Source: Lujinxingiaceae bacterium
GTDB taxonomy: Bacteria; Myxococcota_A; Bradymonadia; Bradymonadales; Bradymonadaceae
DNA length: 47,771 nt
Direction: 5' to 3'
Assembly (NCBI GenBank): GCA_013697635.1
Contig: JACCWM010000196.1
Coordinates: 1-47,771 of the forward strand
Positions within the stretch are counted from its first letter, which is position 1. Each line of letters opens with the position of its first letter. Under the pieces are notes generated by a model. That model was not told the DNA's origin and searched no databases. It was given only the letters and a program-made list of their open reading frames with translations. Below, piece after piece: positions 9,017 to 19,837 of the stretch. The position numbers and the translations under genes are program-made.

Positions 9017-11535
9017 GTGTTTCTCCGTTCGTTGGACGGGTTGAGGATGTCGCTGATTTGTGCGCGATGGGCCGCGCCCCAGGCAATGTCCTTGAGGTAG
9101 GGGCGAAGCGCGCCGCGCGCCGCCACGGCCACCATATGGGCGGCGAAACGATCGTCTGGACGGGCCAGAGCGTGGGCGACGACCGGATGCTCGGCAAAGA
9201 GCGTGATAACCTGGCCATCGGTCGCAGCAATCGCCGGCGCGGGCCCGCTTTTGAAGCGGATCACAGTGGCATTGAGCAGGGGTTCGATGTGAGCGCGCAG
9301 GCGCTCTTCGTCGCTCATCCGCGTTTCCACGGGCTTTGGTGTCGCCGCGGGCTTTGGCGAAGCCACGGGCTTTGGCGAGGGCTGCGGGACTTGAGGTTCC
9401 CCCCGAAATTGGCCATTACCACCGGTCACGACCTGGCCGTTGATCGTGACGCTGCTTTTCGAAGGCATGACGCTCTGCAAAGCCGCGATCGTCGGTTTAC
9501 CGAAGACATTTTCGAGAATCGAAAGGCTAACGCGGGGTTGAATATACAACGTCTGGGTATTCTGCTCGCTCATCGATCTCCAGGCCCGCAAGTCGCCGGA
9601 TTCGGGCACCAGGATGCAACGATTGTCCGCAATGTGTTCATGGATTTGGCGCAGCGAATGGTCGACGCCTCGCAGGTCGGGGAAAAGCGCCACGTCGGCC
9701 GCCGGGCCCAGAAGTTCGATCGTTTCCGCGGCTGTGGCGTCGTCTCTATTCCACAGGCTTGGCTGGCTCGCGCTGCGCAAGGCCAGCTGCCAGGCCGCAA
9801 ACACGATCGCCTCGATGTGAAAATCCGACCCGAGACAACGAAGCAGACGGCCGTTGAGCAGCGCCCTGAGATAATCGAGTGCATAGCTCTTTTTCATGTA
9901 TTGCAGATGCTCGTTCACGAATCGCGGCAGGGCATCGAGCAGCGCAAGGCCCAGGACGCTGAGCTCGGCGCAATGGGCCGGGCCGTCAAAGAGCTCGTTG
10001 GCAGCGAGCTTACCCGAAAAGATGAAGCTCAGCCCCCGCGAGCTCTGCTCACTGAGGTGACCGCTCTTGAGCGGGCCGCCCTCTTTGACAAAAATGACCG
10101 TGCTGTGCGCACCAGAGCCGTTGAGGCCCACCACCACGCGCAACTCCCCGTGATCGAGCGCCATCTGATGGGGGGACCAGTTGCGTGGGGGCGCCGCATC
10201 TCGGCTTGAGCTTGCCCACTTCGCCTTGTTGTTAAGCGCCTGTCTGTGCACCTCGATGCGCTCAGTGAGGTCGACGACCTCGTCGGCGAAGCGCAAGAAC
10301 AGGGCCGTGGGCTCATGGAGGTCGGATAAAATGACGGGCGCGCCGGCCAGCGCTTCGGCCTCCTTGGAGGGGCGCCGGCAGATGTGGATGCGTGTGTTCT
10401 GGCCGATGCGTTGGGTGGCCGCAGCGATCGCGATCAGCGGCATCGATTTATCGGCTTGCTGGTAGATCGGCGTCATTGCCACGCGGGTGAAAAAGCCGTG
10501 ATCGGCGACTCTGTCCGTTCGCGCATGGGCGCGCAGCACGAGTTGGCGCAGCCACAGCTGGCCTTCGCCGAAGATCTCGAGCAAGCTCAGGTTGGCCACG
10601 TAGAGCTCGAGCGAGCGCCACATCGCCTCTTGCACGACGCCGCCGTGCAACATCTGCCAGGCCTCGTCTTGGACAAAGGCGCTTTGCGAGAGGTTGGTCG
10701 TCAGCCGGCACGAATCGACGATCGCCTCGACGCCGACCACGTCGGCGGTAAAGACCTGGGTATCGATGAAGACGCCATGCTGGAGCACCTTGATCTGCAT
10801 GTTGCCATCGACCGCGATCCCCAGTCGCCCACGCTCGTGGCTGGTAGCGATCTCGACTACGGCCAGTGCTTTGTCGCTCAGCCCCGAGCCCCGCGTGATG
10901 TCTACCCCGTTGACCACGATCGGTATCGTCGCATAGCGCGCCCGCTCTTCGAGCGCGAGCGTCTCATTGAGCCGTCCCTTGAGCTTGTCGAAGAACTGCA
11001 TGATGTGGCGCGTCTGCATGCGCTGGCGCAGATAGACGCGCGTGCCCACGGCAAGAGCCGACGAAATCTTGACAAGGCCCGGCGTAATCTCGGGCCCAAG
11101 GCGCACCGGCACAGGCTCGACCCCGCGCCCGAGCACCAGCCGACAGCCTCCGCGCGCAGCGATCGACTCCAAGACGATCTCGCGCGGCCCAAGCGCCTGG
11201 GCGGCGTTGACCGCGATCGCCAGGTGGCGCACGGCGCGCTGGCGGTCGTCCGTGCGCGCCGAAAACGCCGCTGAGTAAAAATCGCTGACCTCCTCGAAGT
11301 CCAGCGTCTGCCCATCGAAGAACACCTCCATCTCGTCGGCATCGATCACGAACTCGATGACGCTAGCCTCGAGCAGATGCGCGGCCTTGACCAGCTCCAA
11401 GACATAGCGATGGGGGTCGACGAGCTGAAAGCGCGCCATCTTCTCCTTGGCGCGCTCGGCATCGAGTCGAAACTCGCCACGCGCCTCGAGCCTGCCCACC
11501 CCGCGAGCTTTTTCCAACCAATCGGTCGTGGTCAT
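9013..11535 (-). CDS. Degenerate GHKL/Hsp90-like paralog 1, first gene of the block
   Basis: This 840-aa protein has an ATG start at 11535. It has the same architecture as the next gene: a GHKL-like N-terminal region with the Asn-less box ELVKAAHLLEA, GTRVYLRQRMQ, a strand reading IPIVVNGVDI, a middle region with VDLTERIEVHRQ, a linker of repeated SPKP/TPKP units near residues 705-735, and a conserved tail (HPVVAHALARPDD). A PSLWNRDD-containing region has no clear counterpart in the shortest paralog. It begins the minus-strand block, with 339 nt of spacer upstream. No signal peptide or membrane helix is seen, so it should be cytoplasmic. GHKL ancestry is my inference from motif order; a profile search is needed to settle it. 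Confidence 0.7.
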   Translation of the reverse strand: MTTTDWLEKARGVGRLEARGEFRLDAERAKEKMARFQLVDPHRYVLELVKAAHLLEASVIEFVIDADEMEVFFDGQTLDFEEVSDFYSAAFSARTDDRQRAVRHLAIAVNAAQALGPREIVLESIAARGGCRLVLGRGVEPVPVRLGPEITPGLVKISSALAVGTRVYLRQRMQTRHIMQFFDKLKGRLNETLALEERARYATIPIVVNGVDITRGSGLSDKALAVVEIATSHERGRLGIAVDGNMQIKVLQHGVFIDTQVFTADVVGVEAIVDSCRLTTNLSQSAFVQDEAWQMLHGGVVQEAMWRSLELYVANLSLLEIFGEGQLWLRQLVLRAHARTDRVADHGFFTRVAMTPIYQQADKSMPLIAIAAATQRIGQNTRIHICRRPSKEAEALAGAPVILSDLHEPTALFLRFADEVVDLTERIEVHRQALNNKAKWASSSRDAAPPRNWSPHQMALDHGELRVVVGLNGSGAHSTVIFVKEGGPLKSGHLSEQSSRGLSFIFSGKLAANELFDGPAHCAELSVLGLALLDALPRFVNEHLQYMKKSYALDYLRALLNGRLLRCLGSDFHIEAIVFAAWQLALRSASQPSLWNRDDATAAETIELLGPAADVALFPDLRGVDHSLRQIHEHIADNRCILVPESGDLRAWRSMSEQNTQTLYIQPRVSLSILENVFGKPTIAALQSVMPSKSSVTINGQVVTGGNGQFRGEPQVPQPSPKPVASPKPAATPKPVETRMSDEERLRAHIEPLLNATVIRFKSGPAPAIAATDGQVITLFAEHPVVAHALARPDDRFAAHMVAVAARGALRPYLKDIAWGAAHRAQISDILNPSNERRNT
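11417..11475. repeat. 59-bp direct repeat shared by paralog genes (copy 2)
   Basis: Identical to 8901-8959; see that entry. It lies within the first 40 codons of paralog 1. Confidence 0.8.
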
Positions 11536-11557
11536 CGCATACTCGCCGAGCGAGAGC

Positions 11558-11584
11558 TATTTATCAGCCTACAGGCTACTACAA
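11558..11584 (-). promoter_or_regulatory. Possible sigma-70 promoter of the five-gene block, with internal palindrome
   Basis: On the minus strand TTGTAG (11579-11584) and TAAATA (11558-11563) are 15 nt apart, shorter than ideal. Between them lies AGCCTGTAGGCT (11566-11577), a palindrome with 5-bp arms that could be an operator. The call is weak; nothing better is seen before the ATG at 11535. Confidence 0.25.
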
Positions 11585-11645
11585 AAGCCGGGACCGGCAA
11601 CCTCGAAGCGTTGAGGGTGGGGGTCAAAAATCAGGTCAAAGCCCC

Positions 11646-11725
11646 GGGGGCAGCCGGGCTTCAATGCCGGAAAATACGCTCAGTTACAGGCCCATCAGGC
11701 ATCGATCCCCCATTTCTTCTGGGGG
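11646..11725 (-). repeat. Dispersed intergenic element, copy C
   Basis: On the minus strand this reads TGGGGG (11707-11712), 41 nt, then ATTGAAGCCCGGCTGCC (11649-11665). The first box is the 3' arm of a hairpin whose arms are 11707-11712 and 11720-11725 (7-nt loop). This copy lies between two divergent genes, so it follows no gene end. Confidence 0.7.
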
Positions 11726-11763
11726 CTGTGGTGCCGGGCGAGCCTTGGTGCAAGCCTCGTTGC

Positions 11764-11793
11764 TTGACAGATATTCGCGCCGATGACTAAGCT
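11764..11793 (+). promoter_or_regulatory. Probable sigma-70 promoter of the PEGA-protein gene
   Basis: A perfect TTGACA (11764-11769) is followed after 18 nt by TAAGCT (11788-11793). It is about 80 nt upstream of the start at 11875, where AGGAG serves as ribosome binding site. Confidence 0.45.
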
Positions 11794-11874
11794 CGCGGGC
11801 CTGAACCATTTGGAGGAAGTGCGCACGAGCTTTGGCGTGCCAGGAAACAATCGATAGGTGTAGGAGCAATAAGC

Positions 11875-13254
11875 ATGGCCGACGAGACGACCAAGGGCCC
11901 ATCCGCAGAGGAGATTGTCGACAATCTGGCTGCGGAGTTGGGGGTTGAGAACGAGAAGGTTCCTCAATCCGATAAGTCCGGTGACGATATGATGGCGGGC
12001 CTGGGCGGCATATTTGACGTGCCCGGCGGGGCCAAGAAGAAAAAGAAGAAGACGCCGGCCGAGAAGGCTGAGGCCGCCGAGAAGGCTGAGGCCGCGAAGC
12101 CTAAAAAGGCCAAGAAGGCCAAGAGCCCTGAGATGGCCGGTCTCGAAGGTCTCCTGACGCCATCGAAAGACGCCGCTGACGTCGACCTGTCCAGCTCGCC
12201 TGGCGACTATCTGAGCGACGGCGATCTGGGCGATTACACGCCCAAGCAAAAGAACCCGATGGTGCTGGTGCTCGTGGGCATCATCGTGCTCTTGCTCGTC
12301 GCTGTCGTGGTCATCGTCGGCACGACCACCGACAAGCTCGACGACGTGGTCCGCGTCGTCCAGGGCGACTATCGCGAGTACAAGCTCGCCGAGAAGCGCC
12401 GCATCGAGGAGGACCATCTGGCCGCTCAGATGGACGCCCTCGATCGCTTCGGCAACCTGCTGATCACGGGCAATCCCTGGCATGCGCTCATTCGCCTCAA
12501 CGGCGAGATCCAGTATGGCCAGACCAGCGGCGGTGAGTGGCGCGAGCTGCGCCTGGGCGTCTCGACGGTGTTTCAAAATCTCAAGGTCAAGGAGCTTCAA
12601 AAGCTCGAGGTCAGCGCACCAGGCCACCAGACCCAGGTCTACGAGGTGCGCGAGGGCATGTGGCAGGCCGCCCAGGGCACGATGGACTTTCAGTACGCGC
12701 TGACGGCCAACCTGTTGCCGGCCTCCGATCGCGACTACCAGGAGTTCAATAACCGCATGGGCGCCGATCTCGACAACGAGTACTATGGCGTGATCAACAT
12801 CACGACCATGCCGGCCGGCGCCAAGGTTATCTTCAACAACCATCCGCTGCTCGACAAAGATGGCAAAGAGCTGCTTACGCCCGTGAGCTTCGAGCGCAAC
12901 TGGGTTCGCAACGAAGCCGGCAAGCTCGAGGAGCAGCTTGCGCGCGTCGACACGCCGCCCGATCGTGGCCACAAAATCCAGGTCCAGATGCCCGGCGATG
13001 AATCGATGCCCAAGTATCTGGCCAGCATCGATCGCCGCATGTGGAAGTGCGAATGGAAGGACGACGCGGCGATCAAGAAGCTCGGCGCCAAGGCCACCGT
13101 CCAGCATCAGTGCGATTACAAATGGTCGCTCGAGCTCGACCTCAACGGGCTCAAGCGCTACATCGATGCTCGCGAAGCCGAAGAGCAGCGCATCATCGAG
13201 CAGCAAAAATCGCTGCAGGCGGAATCACCCACACCGGCTGGTGAGCAGGGCTAA
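11875..13254 (+). CDS. Membrane-anchored PEGA-like domain protein with Lys/Ala-rich cytoplasmic segment
   Basis: This 459-aa protein starts at ATG 11875, preceded by AGGAG. Residues 1-125 are hydrophilic and contain a KKKKKK run and EKAEAAEKAEAAKPKKAKKA, a low-complexity Lys/Ala/Glu stretch. One transmembrane helix follows (about residues 127-147, MVLVLVGIIVLLLVAVVVIV). The rest is probably periplasmic. It has a short coiled-coil-like part and two beta modules: ALIRLNGEI..LEVSAPGHQTQVYEV and INITTMPAGAKVIFNNHPLL. The second matches the PEGA motif of surface and signalling proteins of myxobacteria. The orientation suggests a link between cytoplasm and envelope, but the function is unknown. The FAH-family gene follows after 21 nt and may be co-transcribed. 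Confidence 0.75.
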   Translation: MADETTKGPSAEEIVDNLAAELGVENEKVPQSDKSGDDMMAGLGGIFDVPGGAKKKKKKTPAEKAEAAEKAEAAKPKKAKKAKSPEMAGLEGLLTPSKDAADVDLSSSPGDYLSDGDLGDYTPKQKNPMVLVLVGIIVLLLVAVVVIVGTTTDKLDDVVRVVQGDYREYKLAEKRRIEEDHLAAQMDALDRFGNLLITGNPWHALIRLNGEIQYGQTSGGEWRELRLGVSTVFQNLKVKELQKLEVSAPGHQTQVYEVREGMWQAAQGTMDFQYALTANLLPASDRDYQEFNNRMGADLDNEYYGVINITTMPAGAKVIFNNHPLLDKDGKELLTPVSFERNWVRNEAGKLEEQLARVDTPPDRGHKIQVQMPGDESMPKYLASIDRRMWKCEWKDDAAIKKLGAKATVQHQCDYKWSLELDLNGLKRYIDAREAEEQRIIEQQKSLQAESPTPAGEQG

Positions 13255-13275
13255 ATCACAATCGAAGGGCCTTCC

Positions 13276-14073
13276 ATGTTGCTCTACCGCGTCATGCACA
13301 CGCCCAGCCAGCGCGTCTGCTATGCCCTCAAGCAAGACGGCCTCTACCTGGAGGTCACCACGGCCTTCGAGGCGATCAGCACGACACTGGCCGCCGGCGA
13401 GCAATTGGCCCTGGGCACTCGCCTGGGCAGCGATCACGAGGTGCGCCTGCTCGCCCCGACGACGCCCTCCAAGGTGATCTGTGTCGGCCTCAATTACCGT
13501 CGCCACGCCGAGGAAATGGGCAAGACCGTGCCTGAAGAGCCCCTGATCTTTCTCAAGCCCTCGACGGCGGTCATCGGCCCAGAAGAGCCCATCTTGTTGC
13601 CGCCCCAGGCCAGCGAAACCCACCATGAGGGCGAGCTCGGAATCGTCATCGGCAAGCGCGCAGCGGGCCTGAGCGAGCAAGAGGCGCTCTCGGTGGTGCT
13701 CGGCTACACCTGCGCCAATGATGTCACCGCCCGCGATATCCAACGCCGTGAGCAGCGCTACACGCGCTCCAAAGGCTTTGACAGCTTCTGTCCGCTGGGA
13801 CCGGCCATCGCCCTGGCCCCGAGCTTTGTGCCCGGAGAACATCGCCTGATCTGCCGCGTCAACGCCACAGTGCGCCAGTCTTCGACGCTCAACGATTTCA
13901 TCTTTTCGATCCCCCAGGTCATCGCATTCATCAGCCAGGTGATGACGCTGCTGCCCGGCGACGTCATACTCACGGGCACGCCGGCCGGCGTGGGCGCAAT
14001 CGTCGAGGGCGACATGGTCGAAGTCGAGATCGACGGCATTGGCGTGCTGCGCAATCTCGTCCGCTCCAAATGA
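13276..14073 (+). CDS. Fumarylacetoacetate hydrolase (FAH) family protein
   Basis: This 265-aa protein has ATG at 13276 with AAGG upstream. The FAH catalytic domain occupies about residues 70-262: VICVGLNYRRHAEEMG, FLKPSTAVIGPEEPI, and the metal ligands in HHEGELGIVIG (two Glu) and DVTARDIQ (Asp). GDVILTGTPAGVG near the C-terminus is typical of the family. Members cleave or hydrate 2-oxo- or 1,3-dioxo-acids (acylpyruvases, oxaloacetate decarboxylases, 2-hydroxyhepta-2,4-diene-1,7-dioate isomerases). The length fits the YcgM-like acylpyruvase subgroup. The exact substrate cannot be read from sequence. Neighbours are unrelated (PEGA protein, gyrB). Confidence 0.9.
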   Translation: MLLYRVMHTPSQRVCYALKQDGLYLEVTTAFEAISTTLAAGEQLALGTRLGSDHEVRLLAPTTPSKVICVGLNYRRHAEEMGKTVPEEPLIFLKPSTAVIGPEEPILLPPQASETHHEGELGIVIGKRAAGLSEQEALSVVLGYTCANDVTARDIQRREQRYTRSKGFDSFCPLGPAIALAPSFVPGEHRLICRVNATVRQSSTLNDFIFSIPQVIAFISQVMTLLPGDVILTGTPAGVGAIVEGDMVEVEIDGIGVLRNLVRSK

Positions 14074-14160
14074 AATGTTTCACGACGATCACCGGTTTTA
14101 AACAGCGACAAAATGCGTGTCTTTTCAGACACTTGAACGCCGGCAACTTGGGGGCTTAAT

Positions 14161-14202
14161 TCACGCTACAGGCGTGACATCTTGCCGAGATCATGCTAAG
14201 GT
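14161..14202 (+). promoter_or_regulatory. Possible gyrB promoter with overlapping inverted repeat
   Basis: GTGACA (14174-14179), 17 nt, TAAGGT (14197-14202). The inverted repeat TCACGC-TACAG-GCGTGA (14161-14177) overlaps the -35. A second candidate, TTGAAC and TTAATT 17 nt apart, lies just upstream near 14133-14161. Apart from these, the 284-nt spacer 14074-14357 holds nothing I recognise. Confidence 0.35.
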
Positions 14203-14252
14203 TTCGCGACCTTGAAGGCGGCAGAAAAACCGCCAGGCGTTCACTCTGATAA

Positions 14253-16823
<2,571 letters not shown>

Positions 16824-16853
16824 TCTCGAACAGCCAGCGCGAGCCATTTCGTC

Positions 16854-17483
16854 ATGTCAAAACTCCATCTTCTTCACGGACCCGCGGTTCAAGGCGCGCT
16901 GGAGGCGGAGACGGTCGATGAGATGTTTCGCTATGAGCTCAACAAGTACGCCGCGGGCGCCTTGTTGGGCCTTGGCGTGCTCTGTCTCTTGGGCGCCTTT
17001 GGCACCTGGATCTTCACTCGCCTCAACGCCTCTTTGTGGGCGACACTCTTCGTTTTGCTCATGCTCGCTGGGCTGAGCTTTTGCTCCATGGCCTCGTACT
17101 GGGTCAACTTCGTGCGCGACAGCTTCGTCGCCGTCTCGGCGAATTTTCTCTTTGTGGGGCGCTCCGAGCGCGCCTGGAAGATCGACTGGTCGCTGCTCGA
17201 TAAACGCGCTCTTGGACTGCACGCCATGGAGCTCTCGCCGCTCAAGGGCGGGCTGGTGATCGAGGTTGCCGGCCAGCGCATCAAGCTGCATCTCTTCAAC
17301 GCCTTTGCCTACCTCGTCGACATCCAGACTTTCATGCTCCATGTGCTGCAGCGCCTCAAGCCACACGAGGCCGCCCTCGTGGATGCCCGCGATCCGGAAG
17401 ACGACGACGACGACGATGATGATGATCACGACGGCGATGACAGCGGGGAAATAGAGGTAGAAAATAGCGCTCAGGAAGTTTAG
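16854..17483 (+). CDS. Small two-helix membrane protein with Asp-rich tail
   Basis: This 209-aa protein lies 30 nt after gyrB and is probably co-transcribed. Two adjacent hydrophobic segments (about residues 32-52 and 59-80) are followed by a soluble part with alternating beta-like strands (FVAVSANFLFVGRSERAWKIDW, split as FVAVSANFLF and VGRSERAWKIDW) that resembles a membrane-associated PH-like fold (weak inference). The C-terminus is almost purely acidic: a run of nine Asp, then His and Asp, then GEIEVEN. Not recognised beyond this. Confidence 0.6.
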   Translation: MSKLHLLHGPAVQGALEAETVDEMFRYELNKYAAGALLGLGVLCLLGAFGTWIFTRLNASLWATLFVLLMLAGLSFCSMASYWVNFVRDSFVAVSANFLFVGRSERAWKIDWSLLDKRALGLHAMELSPLKGGLVIEVAGQRIKLHLFNAFAYLVDIQTFMLHVLQRLKPHEAALVDARDPEDDDDDDDDDHDGDDSGEIEVENSAQEV

Positions 17484-17501
17484 GCTGCTGAGGACAGTTA
17501 T

Positions 17502-17542
17502 TTGACTACGACATTTTGACGACGCTGTATCTTTGCAGCGTC
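17502..17542 (+). promoter_or_regulatory. Possible promoter and hairpin upstream of the M20 gene
   Basis: A perfect 7-bp stem, GACGCTG (17521-17527) and CAGCGTC (17536-17542), has an 8-nt loop and no T-tract, so it is more likely an operator than a terminator. Just upstream TTGACT (near 17502) and TGTATC are 18 nt apart, the latter inside the hairpin loop. Confidence 0.3.
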
Positions 17543-17594
17543 ACTTCACGGACCCACCGGCACTGGTTATCCGTTTCAGCCAAAGGATTCGATC

Positions 17595-18842
17595 ATGACT
17601 GCTCCCCCAGAGAACCTCTTTGAACGTGTTGAGAAGAGGATTTTGGCCCAAAATCATGATCTAATCGACTTTCGGCGCTATTTGCACGCGCACCCCGAGC
17701 TCAGCCAGCGCGAATTTCAGACCACCCAGACGATCCGAGAACGCCTCGAGGGCCTGGGTTTGAGCGTCCATGCCCGCGCTGAGGGCACGGGGCTTTACGC
17801 GGACTTGGTGCCGCCGGATTTCGATCCGGAACTGCATCCGACGATCGCGATTCGAAGCGACATCGATGCCCTGCCAATTCTCGAGCTCAACGAGGTGCCT
17901 TATGCCTCCCGGCACAAGGGCGTGATGCATGCCTGCGGCCACGACGTGCACATGGCTACGGTATTTGGCACGGGCATGGGCCTTGCGGCTGTGCGCGAGA
18001 GTCTTCCCGGGCGCATCCGGCTGATCTACCAGCACGCCGAGGAGAGCATTCCTGGTGGCGCGATGGACATGGTGGCCTTTGGCGCGGTGGACGGTGCCGA
18101 CGCAGTGCTCGCGTTGCACTGCGATCCGGAACTTCCCGTGGGCCAGATCGGCGTCAAGCCGGGGGCCTTTACGGCAGCCTTCGATCTGTTCGAGTTCAAG
18201 ATCATCGGCAAGGGCGGCCACGGCGCGCGCCCTCATCAGTGCATCGATCCGATTTTTGTGGCGACCCAGCTCGCCACGGCGCTCTACCAGGCCTTTGGCC
18301 GAAACTTCGACTCACGCATACCGATGGTCTTGACCATTGGCACCATTCAGGGCGGCACGGTCTCCAATGTCATTCCCGAGGAAGTGCACATGTCGGGCTC
18401 GATTCGCACGATCTCGGCCGAAGGCCGCGACGGGGTCGAGCCGCTGCTTCGGCGCATCGCCGGCGGCGTCTGCATGACTCACGGTGCAAGCTACGAGCTT
18501 CGCCTCGAGCGCGGTGCGCCGGGCATCGTCAACGATCCGGCGATCACCACGATTTACGCTGAGGTTGGCGCCGCGATGCTCGGCGATGAGAATGTCTTTC
18601 GCATACCTCTTCCCAGTATGGGCGGCGAAGATTTCTCCTACTATCTCGAGCGCACCCCCGGCGCGATGTTTCGCCTGGGCACGGCCGACGGCGGCCCGCG
18701 CCACCCCTTGCACTCGCCACACTTCGACATCGATGAGCGCGCGATCACCATCGGCGCGCGCATCCTCGCCCGCTCGGCGATCCGTCTGCTCTTCGAGCAC
18801 GCCATCCGCATGAAGACAGACCGCCTCGTCGAGACCGTGTAA
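17595..18842 (+). CDS. M20 family amidohydrolase (hippurate/N-acyl amino acid hydrolase type)
   Basis: This is a 415-aa metal-dependent hydrolase of N-acylated amino acids. M20D features: HAHPELS (31-37), RSDIDALPI (87-95), HACGHDVHM (112-120, with the metal-binding Cys114 and His116), QHAEESIPGG with the catalytic Glu, and MGGEDFSYYLER near the C-terminus. The dimerisation domain lies between (IGKGGHGARPHQCIDP). Compared with common M20D members, a short insertion (PPDFDPELHP, about 73-82) sits before the first metal Asp. It is followed after 30 nt by the BKACE gene, so the two may form a unit that releases and then breaks down an amino-acid-derived acid (inference). Confidence 0.92.
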   Translation: MTAPPENLFERVEKRILAQNHDLIDFRRYLHAHPELSQREFQTTQTIRERLEGLGLSVHARAEGTGLYADLVPPDFDPELHPTIAIRSDIDALPILELNEVPYASRHKGVMHACGHDVHMATVFGTGMGLAAVRESLPGRIRLIYQHAEESIPGGAMDMVAFGAVDGADAVLALHCDPELPVGQIGVKPGAFTAAFDLFEFKIIGKGGHGARPHQCIDPIFVATQLATALYQAFGRNFDSRIPMVLTIGTIQGGTVSNVIPEEVHMSGSIRTISAEGRDGVEPLLRRIAGGVCMTHGASYELRLERGAPGIVNDPAITTIYAEVGAAMLGDENVFRIPLPSMGGEDFSYYLERTPGAMFRLGTADGGPRHPLHSPHFDIDERAITIGARILARSAIRLLFEHAIRMKTDRLVETV

Positions 18843-18872
18843 ATCAATGCAATTGCTGAGCATTTGGAGTTG

Positions 18873-19736
18873 ATGTTGACCGATAAAGTAATCATCACCT
18901 GCGCGCTCAACGGTGTGCTCACCGACCCGGCGCAACACCCGGTGCCCTACACACCCGAGGCGATGGCGGCGTCGACCAAGCAAGCTTACGACGCCGGCGC
19001 AGCCGTGGTGCACATCCACTTTCGCGAGCAGGCGATGGGCCGTTTTCCCTCCTGGGATCCCGAGCTCGCTCAAGAAATCGTCGACGCCATTCGCCAGGCC
19101 GCCCCCGGGATCATCGTCAACTTGACTACCGGCGTCGTCGGCCCCGATATCAGCGGCCCCGTCGCCTGCTTGGAGCGCGTACGCCCCGAAACGGCCGCAA
19201 TGAACGCCGGCTCGCTCAATTATTTGAAGACCCGCAGCGACGGCGCTTGGGCCTGGCCCCCGATGCTCTTTGACAACCCCGTCGACAAGATCGAGCGATT
19301 CTTGAGCGTCATGGCTGCCAACAACATCGTGCCCGAGTGCGAGTGTTTCGACATCGGCATTGTGCGCTCGCTCTCGATGCTGCGAGCCGCCGGACTGCTT
19401 AAGCCCCCCTACACCGTCTCACTCGTCCAGGGCGTGGCCAGCGGCATGCCCGCCAGAAAAGATCTGCTCCCCATCCTGATCGACGAGCTGCCTGCCGGCG
19501 CCCACTGGCAATCGATCGTGATTGGCCGCTCCGAGGTCTGGCCTATCCACCGCCTCACCGCCGAGCTCGGCGGGCACCTTCGCACCGGTGTAGAAGACAC
19601 CTTCTATAAACCCGACGGCCAGAAGGTCAGCGGCAACGGCGCGCTGATCGAGTGCATGGCACAGATGGCACGCGAGGTGGGACGTGAGCCGGCGAGCTGT
19701 GAAGAAGCGCGCAAAATCTTGCTCCCCAACGCCTGA
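18873..19736 (+). CDS. Beta-keto acid cleavage enzyme (BKACE, DUF849)
   Basis: BKACE enzymes condense a beta-keto acid with acetyl-CoA to give a CoA ester and acetoacetate, using a zinc ion; 3-keto-5-aminohexanoate cleavage enzyme (Kce) of lysine fermentation is the prototype. The product is about 287 aa and a TIM barrel. Visible are DKVIITCALNG at the N-terminus, zinc ligands in VVHIHFRE, NLTTG, ECECFDIG and LVQGVASGMPA, and GRSEVWPIHRLT. GGHLRTGVEDTFY is a family signature. Starts: ATG 18873 or TTG 18876; GGAG at 18866-18869 is better spaced for the TTG. Substrate specificity cannot be assigned. It is coupled to the M20 gene upstream. Confidence 0.93.
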   Translation: MLTDKVIITCALNGVLTDPAQHPVPYTPEAMAASTKQAYDAGAAVVHIHFREQAMGRFPSWDPELAQEIVDAIRQAAPGIIVNLTTGVVGPDISGPVACLERVRPETAAMNAGSLNYLKTRSDGAWAWPPMLFDNPVDKIERFLSVMAANNIVPECECFDIGIVRSLSMLRAAGLLKPPYTVSLVQGVASGMPARKDLLPILIDELPAGAHWQSIVIGRSEVWPIHRLTAELGGHLRTGVEDTFYKPDGQKVSGNGALIECMAQMAREVGREPASCEEARKILLPNA

Positions 19737-19738
19737 TT

Positions 19739-19818
19739 TCCCCCAAAATTTCGGGGATTAACCACGCTCACGTCCAGCGCCAGCGCGGATTTCCCGCCTT
19801 GCAAGCCCGGCTGCCCGT
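19739..19818 (+). repeat. Dispersed intergenic element, copy B
   Basis: CGGGGA (19752-19757), 41 nt, then TTGCAAGCCCGGCTGCC (19799-19815). The first box is the 3' arm of a weak hairpin (CCCC at 19741-19744), which with its AAAATTT centre may also end transcription of the BKACE gene, whose stop lies 3 nt before. It lies between convergent genes. Confidence 0.75.
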
Positions 19819-19837
19819 GCCATCCGCCCGCCCCAAA

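Noticed and set aside
2593-11535. The GHKL block as a known anti-phage system or as HtpG
   Set aside because: No nuclease, TOPRIM, protease or transmembrane effector is visible, the setting is housekeeping genes, and HtpG middle/C-terminal features are missing. A defence role remains possible but unsupported.
11695-13206. Long minus-strand frame (503 codons) opposite the PEGA-protein gene
   Set aside because: It is a codon shadow of a GC-rich gene; it lacks motifs and a ribosome binding site, and its composition (V/L/A/R/D-rich without domain pattern) is typical of antisense frames.
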